The position numbers were made by a program, and so were the translations under genes. A stretch of DNA of 64,000 nt from Nageia nagi (taxonomy: Eukaryota > Pinophyta): NCBI GenBank assembly GCA_050084985.1, contig JBITNC010000001.1, forward strand, positions 9,486,001-9,550,000, in the 5' to 3' direction. Below, in pieces: positions 60,100-64,000 of the stretch; the stretch's first letter is position 1, and every line of letters starts with the position of its first letter. Below the pieces are notes generated by a model, which saw only the letters and a list, made by a program, of their open reading frames with translations, did no database searches and was not told the origin of the DNA.

Positions 60100-60611
60100 A
60101 TCAAATTCATACATTGATAATTTAATCAACAATTTATGTTGATTTGGGATTGAAATTTGTTATTCCATGAAATACTTTAGACTATGATGATCTATGCAGA
60201 TGATAAAATTTTGAACAATGAGATATGGTCTCCACCTTTGAACAACATAAATACTGGCCATCATCTCCTTTTCATACATCAACTTGGAAATATTATGACT
60301 TGATAATGCCTTACTAGTGAAAGCCAAGTGATTACCTTCTTACATTAGGACTGCACCAATTCTAACTCCCAAAGCATCACTGTTAAGATGAATATTTTAG
60401 AGAAATCATGTAGGACCAAAAATGGGGTGCTACACATGGCTACTTTTAACTTACAAAATGATTCATCTATAATGGGAGACCACTTAAAAGAGTCCTTGAG
60501 TAAAGTTATGATTTGAGTGGTAATATTTCCATAATCCTTTAAAAACTTGTAATGGTACCCATCCAATCCAAGGAATCCATGCAACCCTTTGAGTGATTTG
60601 GCAAAGGCCAA
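60100..60611 (-). pseudogene. RNase H of the chromovirus
   Basis: An open piece from 60,611 reads KSLKGLHGFLGLDGYHYKFL, DYGNITTQIITLLKDSFKWS, IDESFCKLKVAMCSTPFLVL and HDFSKIFILTV, matching the 'LRGFLGLTGYYRRFVKxYG...LLKKDxFxWxxxAxxAF' RT-RNase H connection. The catalytic part from 60,380 to 60,100 is in broken frames. Confidence 0.8.
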
Positions 60612-60639
60612 CTCTACATATCTATAATATTTTGGGATC

Positions 60640-61500
60640 TACCTTGATACCTTCCTCTGAAATGATATTCCTAATGTATTCAATGTCTTAGTTCTTGATG
60701 TAACACTTCTAATACTTTGCATATAATTGATTATCTTAGAGGATTTGAAAAGTTTGATCTAGGTGGCCTACATGATCCTCCCAAGTTTTGTTGTAGATTA
60801 AAATATCATCAAAGAAAACTAAAATAAACTTTTGGAGATAGAGGAAGAATACTTGATTCATCAAGCTCTAGAAGGTATAAGGAGAATTAGTAAGACCAAA
60901 TGGCTTCACTAGAAATTCATAATAACCTTCATGTGTGTGAAAATCTATTTTTGAAATGTCCTCATCATGAATCTAAATTTGATGATAGCCCAACTATAAA
61001 TCTAATCTAGAAAGGCATTTAGCACCATGTAATTCATCTAGCAATTCATCAATGATTATGTTGATAGCCTACAATTCAATGCACATGCACTAGTACCCAT
61101 CTTTCTTTCATACCAGTAAGAGAGAGGAAGAGTACGGGCTAATACTCAGTTGAATGATCCCTACCTCCATCATATCCTACACTAATTATTCAATTTCATT
61201 CTTCTGTAGGCATGGATAATGGTAGGGTTGAATGTTTGGTGGTTGAATCGTTGGCACCATTTGTATGGCATGGTCATGAGGGAATTTTGGTGATAACCCT
61301 TTGAGTTATTCAAAAAATAGAAAATGATATTGCAAGAATTATTTTAGTTCCTCCAACTCACCACCTCCTTATGTAATTGGTTGAATTGAAAATAGCTACA
61401 CCATCATCCCTTTTCCTCCTTTGTGAAAAAGCTTCTCCATATGGTGGGAACTGATAATTTGATAGGTTATCATATGTGATCCATTAATATTGTATGTACC
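60640..61500 (-). pseudogene. Reverse transcriptase of the chromovirus
   Basis: Minus-strand motifs: PPNIQPYHYPCLQKNEIE near 61,185-61,240, MMEVGIIQLSISPYSSSLLL near 61,120-61,175, LDELHGAKCLSRLDL near 61,000-61,045 (catalytic 'FSKLDLRSGYHQI' region), [18 protein letters not shown] near 60,880-60,935, and FILVFFDDILIYNKTWEDHV near 60,780-60,835, with the catalytic DD retained in FFDD. A TAG stop in 'F*SLMNQVF' replaces a glutamine. Confidence 0.85.
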
Positions 61501-61559
61501 TTTCATGACCATGTACTTCATCCATAATTCAACAAAATCCCATAAAATGGATCCCAATG

Positions 61560-61830
61560 TTTACAACCATTAGAATCCAAGAATCACAACACATCCTCCT
61601 AAGGGAAGAACATACATATCACTTTGCATCTAATAATCATCAATGAAAAGTTTAATATTATGATATTTTCCCATACAAGTAATTTTTCTACCATTTACAA
61701 TCATCACTTCAAATTTAATTTTAAGGTATAGGAAATAATTAGTGGTTTGGCCACCCTTGGATCAATAAAATTATGGGTGCTTCTAGAATCAATTAATATA
61801 ATGAGCATCTATTTTTTGAAGTAATCTCAA
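61560..61830 (-). pseudogene. Protease of the chromovirus
   Basis: The minus strand has MLIILIDSRSTHNFIDPRVA, matching the DSGSTHNFI active site with Gly changed to Arg, followed by KYHNIKLFIDDYQMQSDMYV and LPLGGCVVILG, the typical C-terminal half. It lies between gag and RT. Confidence 0.75.
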
Positions 61831-61979
61831 TATTTCATTTTCTATGGAGAATAAATTCTTCAAAGAGAATTATAAGAAATTTTAGGTACCTCATCCTCAA
61901 TACTATCAGGCACATTTTCTTCTTCCTCCATTGTTACCTCTTCCTCCTCATCGATTAATTCATTAGGAGCATCAATATT

Positions 61980-62640
61980 TAACAAATACAATTTTTATAT
62001 GGTACATCGATGACTAGGACCACACTTTTCATCACAATTGTAACAAAGACCCTTCTCTCTACACTCTTTCATTTCCTTAAGGGTAATTCACTTGATTGTT
62101 AGTGATCAACTAAGTTTGGGAGAAATTGAAGGATCTTATGGTTTGATAAATTGTTTCTTCACCTAACATCTTTTAGCATTGAATTTATCTTCAGCAAGTT
62201 TGGCTAATGCAATTGCATCCATCATCATTTTTGGATTGAACATCTTCACTTCCACTCAAATCTCATCCTTTAAGCTACTGATAAAGTAACTTTTGAAAAA
62301 TAAGTCATCCAACCCTTCAGTATGATTCACAAGTTTTTCAAACTAAGCTTGATATTCCTTAACTGATGAAGTTTGTGAAATATTATAGTCACTTTGATCA
62401 AATCTTCATAGTCATTTGGAATAAATAAAAAAAGAATATTTTTTGTGAAATCTCCACATAAAGGGGTTTCATTTTCCTCCTCAAACCATTGGTACCATTG
62501 GATGACCTCTTATTCAAGGTTAAATGATGTAATATTGATCTTCTATGCCTTGGTAATTTGATTCAGTGATAAGTATTATTCTACTTTATAAATCCATCCA
62601 ATTGGATCTTTACCATAAAATTTTAAAAATTCCATATTGG
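61980..62640 (-). pseudogene. Gag of the chromovirus
   Basis: Fragments GKDPIGWIYKVE, EVIQWYQWFEEENETPLCGD, SSVKEYQAQFEKLVNHTEGL, DDLFFKSYFISSLKDEI and AIALAKLAEDKFNAKR reproduce the Retrotrans_gag order. A CCHC knuckle GLCYNCDEKCGPSHRC lies near 62,015-62,065. An acidic linker (ELIDEEEEVTMEEEE) precedes the protease. The N-terminus is missing at the junction with the copia relic. Confidence 0.8.
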
Positions 62641-62779
62641 TCATTTGAGGGAGAATAGATGTTTGTTGAATACCTTAGTGTGTCTGATATGGTTATCCCA
62701 TCTATGAAGAGAAAGAAGAGGAGCAACCACCACTAGTATCATCCAAATTATCAAATCATTAGAGATCCTAATTTGTATG

Positions 62780-63640
62780 TTCAAATAAGAACAAGTGTTG
62801 TTCAAACACAAGAGCATATCAATTATGAATTATTATCTCATTTTTAACCCAAGAATGTTACTAAAGCAAGTAAAGATAAAAGTTGGGTACTAGAAATGAA
62901 AGAAGAATTAAATTAGATTGTAAATAATAAGACATGAGAGCTACTTCCTATACTAGCAAATAAAAATATCATTAATACAAAATGGGTATTTTGGAATAAG
63001 CTAAATGAAGAAGGAAAGATGGTTATAAACAAATCCAAACTTATCTATAAAGTCAATTCTCAAGTGGAAGGAATTTATTTTGAAGAAAATTTTACACCAG
63101 TCATAAGATTAGAAGCAATTAGGATGTTTCTAGCATTAGCAGCATACAAGAACTTCAAAGTACACCAAATGGATTTCAAATATGACTTTTTGAATGGTAA
63201 TCTGGAGGAAGAAGTATACATTGAAAAATTGAATGTATTTCAGCTGGCAAAATATCCCAACATAGTTTATAAATTGAAAAAGAATTTGTATGGCTTAAAA
63301 CAAGCACCCTATGTATGGTATTCAAGATTGGATAATTATTGTCTATAGCAAAGTTTTAAAAAGGTTATGGTATATAGCTAGCAATCTATATATCAAAACT
63401 GAATCTAACTATCAACTTATCATTATTGTATATGTATATGATATCATATTTGGTAGATTTAAAGATGAAATATGCAAGAAATTTGCTAATCAAATGCAAA
63501 ATGAATTTGAAATATTAATGGTTGATGAGTTATCATACTTTCTAGGTCTGCAAGTGAATTAACTAGATAAAGGTAAATTCATATCTCAAATTAAATTAAG
63601 CAAATAAGATAATTCATCTACTATTGATCAAAATCTATAT
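62780..63640 (+). pseudogene. Reverse transcriptase of the copia relic
   Basis: Motifs in order: KDKSWVLEMKEELN (62,870-62,912), followed by TAG where Gln is usual; NTKWVFWNKLNEEGKMVINK; KLIYKVNSQVEGIYFEENFT; PVIRLEAIRMFLALAAYKNF; KVHQMDFKYDFLNGNLEEEV (first catalytic Asp in 'QMDxKxAFLNG'); and YKLKKNLYGLKQAPYVWY (63,270-63,320). After a +2 shift comes IIVYVYDIIFGRFKDEICKK (63,423-63,482), where the YVDD box is YVYD. LMVDELSYFLGLQV follows. The domain is otherwise well preserved. Confidence 0.85.
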
Positions 63641-64000
63641 AGATATATGATTGGTAGCTTTTTATATTTAATCACATCTAGGCTAGATATATTGCAAGTA
63701 GTTTGTATGGTTCCATTATTTCAAGCAACTCCAAAGGAAACTCATGTTATTGTAGTAAAAAGAATTTTTTAGATATGTTCGGGGAACTATGGAGTATGGA
63801 ATATGGCCTCCCAAAGGTAAAAAAATTCACACTCTTTTCCTATTTTGATGCTTATTGGTCCAAATGTATTGATGATACAAAAAGCACACTAGAGGTTTTT
63901 TCTATTTAGGTGACAAGCTTATTGCATGGCACAGTAAAAAGCAAAATTTAGTATCTTTTTTTATAGTATAAGTAGAGTATATTGCAGTAGCATCATGTTG
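63641..64000 (+). pseudogene. RNase H region of the copia relic, partial
   Basis: GSFLYLITSRLDILQVVCM near 63,652-63,710 corresponds to the 'GSLLYLTxTRPDIxxAV' block. YFDAYWSKCIDDTKSTLEVF (63,841-63,900) corresponds to 'YxDADWAGxxxDRKSTSGxxF'. Broken frames to 64,000 resemble the 'SxSTAEAEYIA' end. The fragment is truncated by the window edge. Confidence 0.7.

Larger units (their letters stand above)
57950..62690 (-). mobile_element. Ty3/gypsy chromovirus relic
   Basis: Minus-strand order is gag, zinc knuckle, protease, RT, RNase H, integrase, chromodomain, LTR, the layout of chromoviruses. The chromodomain and the RT/RNase H motifs support this placement. All domains are present but broken by stops. 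The 5' end is cut at ~62,690, where a plus-strand copia relic begins. Confidence 0.8.
62710..64000 (+). mobile_element. Ty1/copia retrotransposon relic (RT-RNase H), runs off window
   Basis: Plus-strand pol fragment beginning near 62,710. It enters at the pre-RT linker and continues into RT and RNase H at the window edge. Integrase, gag and LTR are not in the window. Its upstream end abuts the truncated gag of the minus-strand chromovirus. Confidence 0.8.

Overview
This is a 64-kb, very AT-rich stretch of plant nuclear DNA made almost entirely of decayed, nested transposable elements. I found no intact host gene, rRNA, tRNA or CRISPR array. The plant assignment rests on plant-type elements: Tat-like Ty3/gypsy elements with two RNase H domains, a chromodomain gypsy element, Ty1/copia pieces, and CACTA transposons of the Transposase_21/DUF4218/DUF4216 type. 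Old nested elements, few CpGs and many C-to-T stop codons suggest a large, heavily methylated genome (a gymnosperm or fern-like plant would fit), but the species cannot be fixed from this window.

Layout. 1-1406 is the 3' end of a Tat-like LTR retrotransposon (+). 2.2-3.8 kb holds a gypsy gag-protease relic (-). 4.8-10.7 kb holds degenerate telomere-like and AT-rich repeats plus a relic of a retrotransposon extra ORF. 10,749-33,490 is an outer Tat-like element (-) from the same family as the fragment at position 1; both carry a ~192-bp repeat just inside the 3' LTR. It is split between its two RNase H domains by a second element (14,325-28,531, -) with ~1.9-kb LTRs. The order of the second element is gag-PR-RNase H-RT-RNase H-INT-extra ORF, so one RNase H lies unusually upstream of RT.

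33.5-34.3 kb is a TTAATG-rich repeat. 34.8-49.7 kb appears to be one ~15-kb CACTA element (A). Its minus strand carries a SET-domain gene and then a transposase with DUF4218 and DUF4216 segments; it also holds two solo LTRs or fragments, minisatellites, telomere-like repeat and a plus-strand multi-exon relic. 49.9-51.3 kb is a second telomere-like tract. 51.4-57.9 kb is a second CACTA copy (B), on the plus strand, with the same order: SET gene, transposase, DUF4218, DUF4216. 58-62.7 kb is a chromovirus (-) from chromodomain back to gag. 62.7-64 kb is a Ty1/copia RT-RNase H relic (+) that runs off the window.

The lead observation is the repeated pairing of a SET-domain (histone methyltransferase-like) gene with a CACTA transposase, in the same order and relative strand in two diverged copies. 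This suggests that the SET gene is a genuine component of this transposon family and not a chance neighbour. All reading frames are broken, so none of these genes is likely to be functional here.
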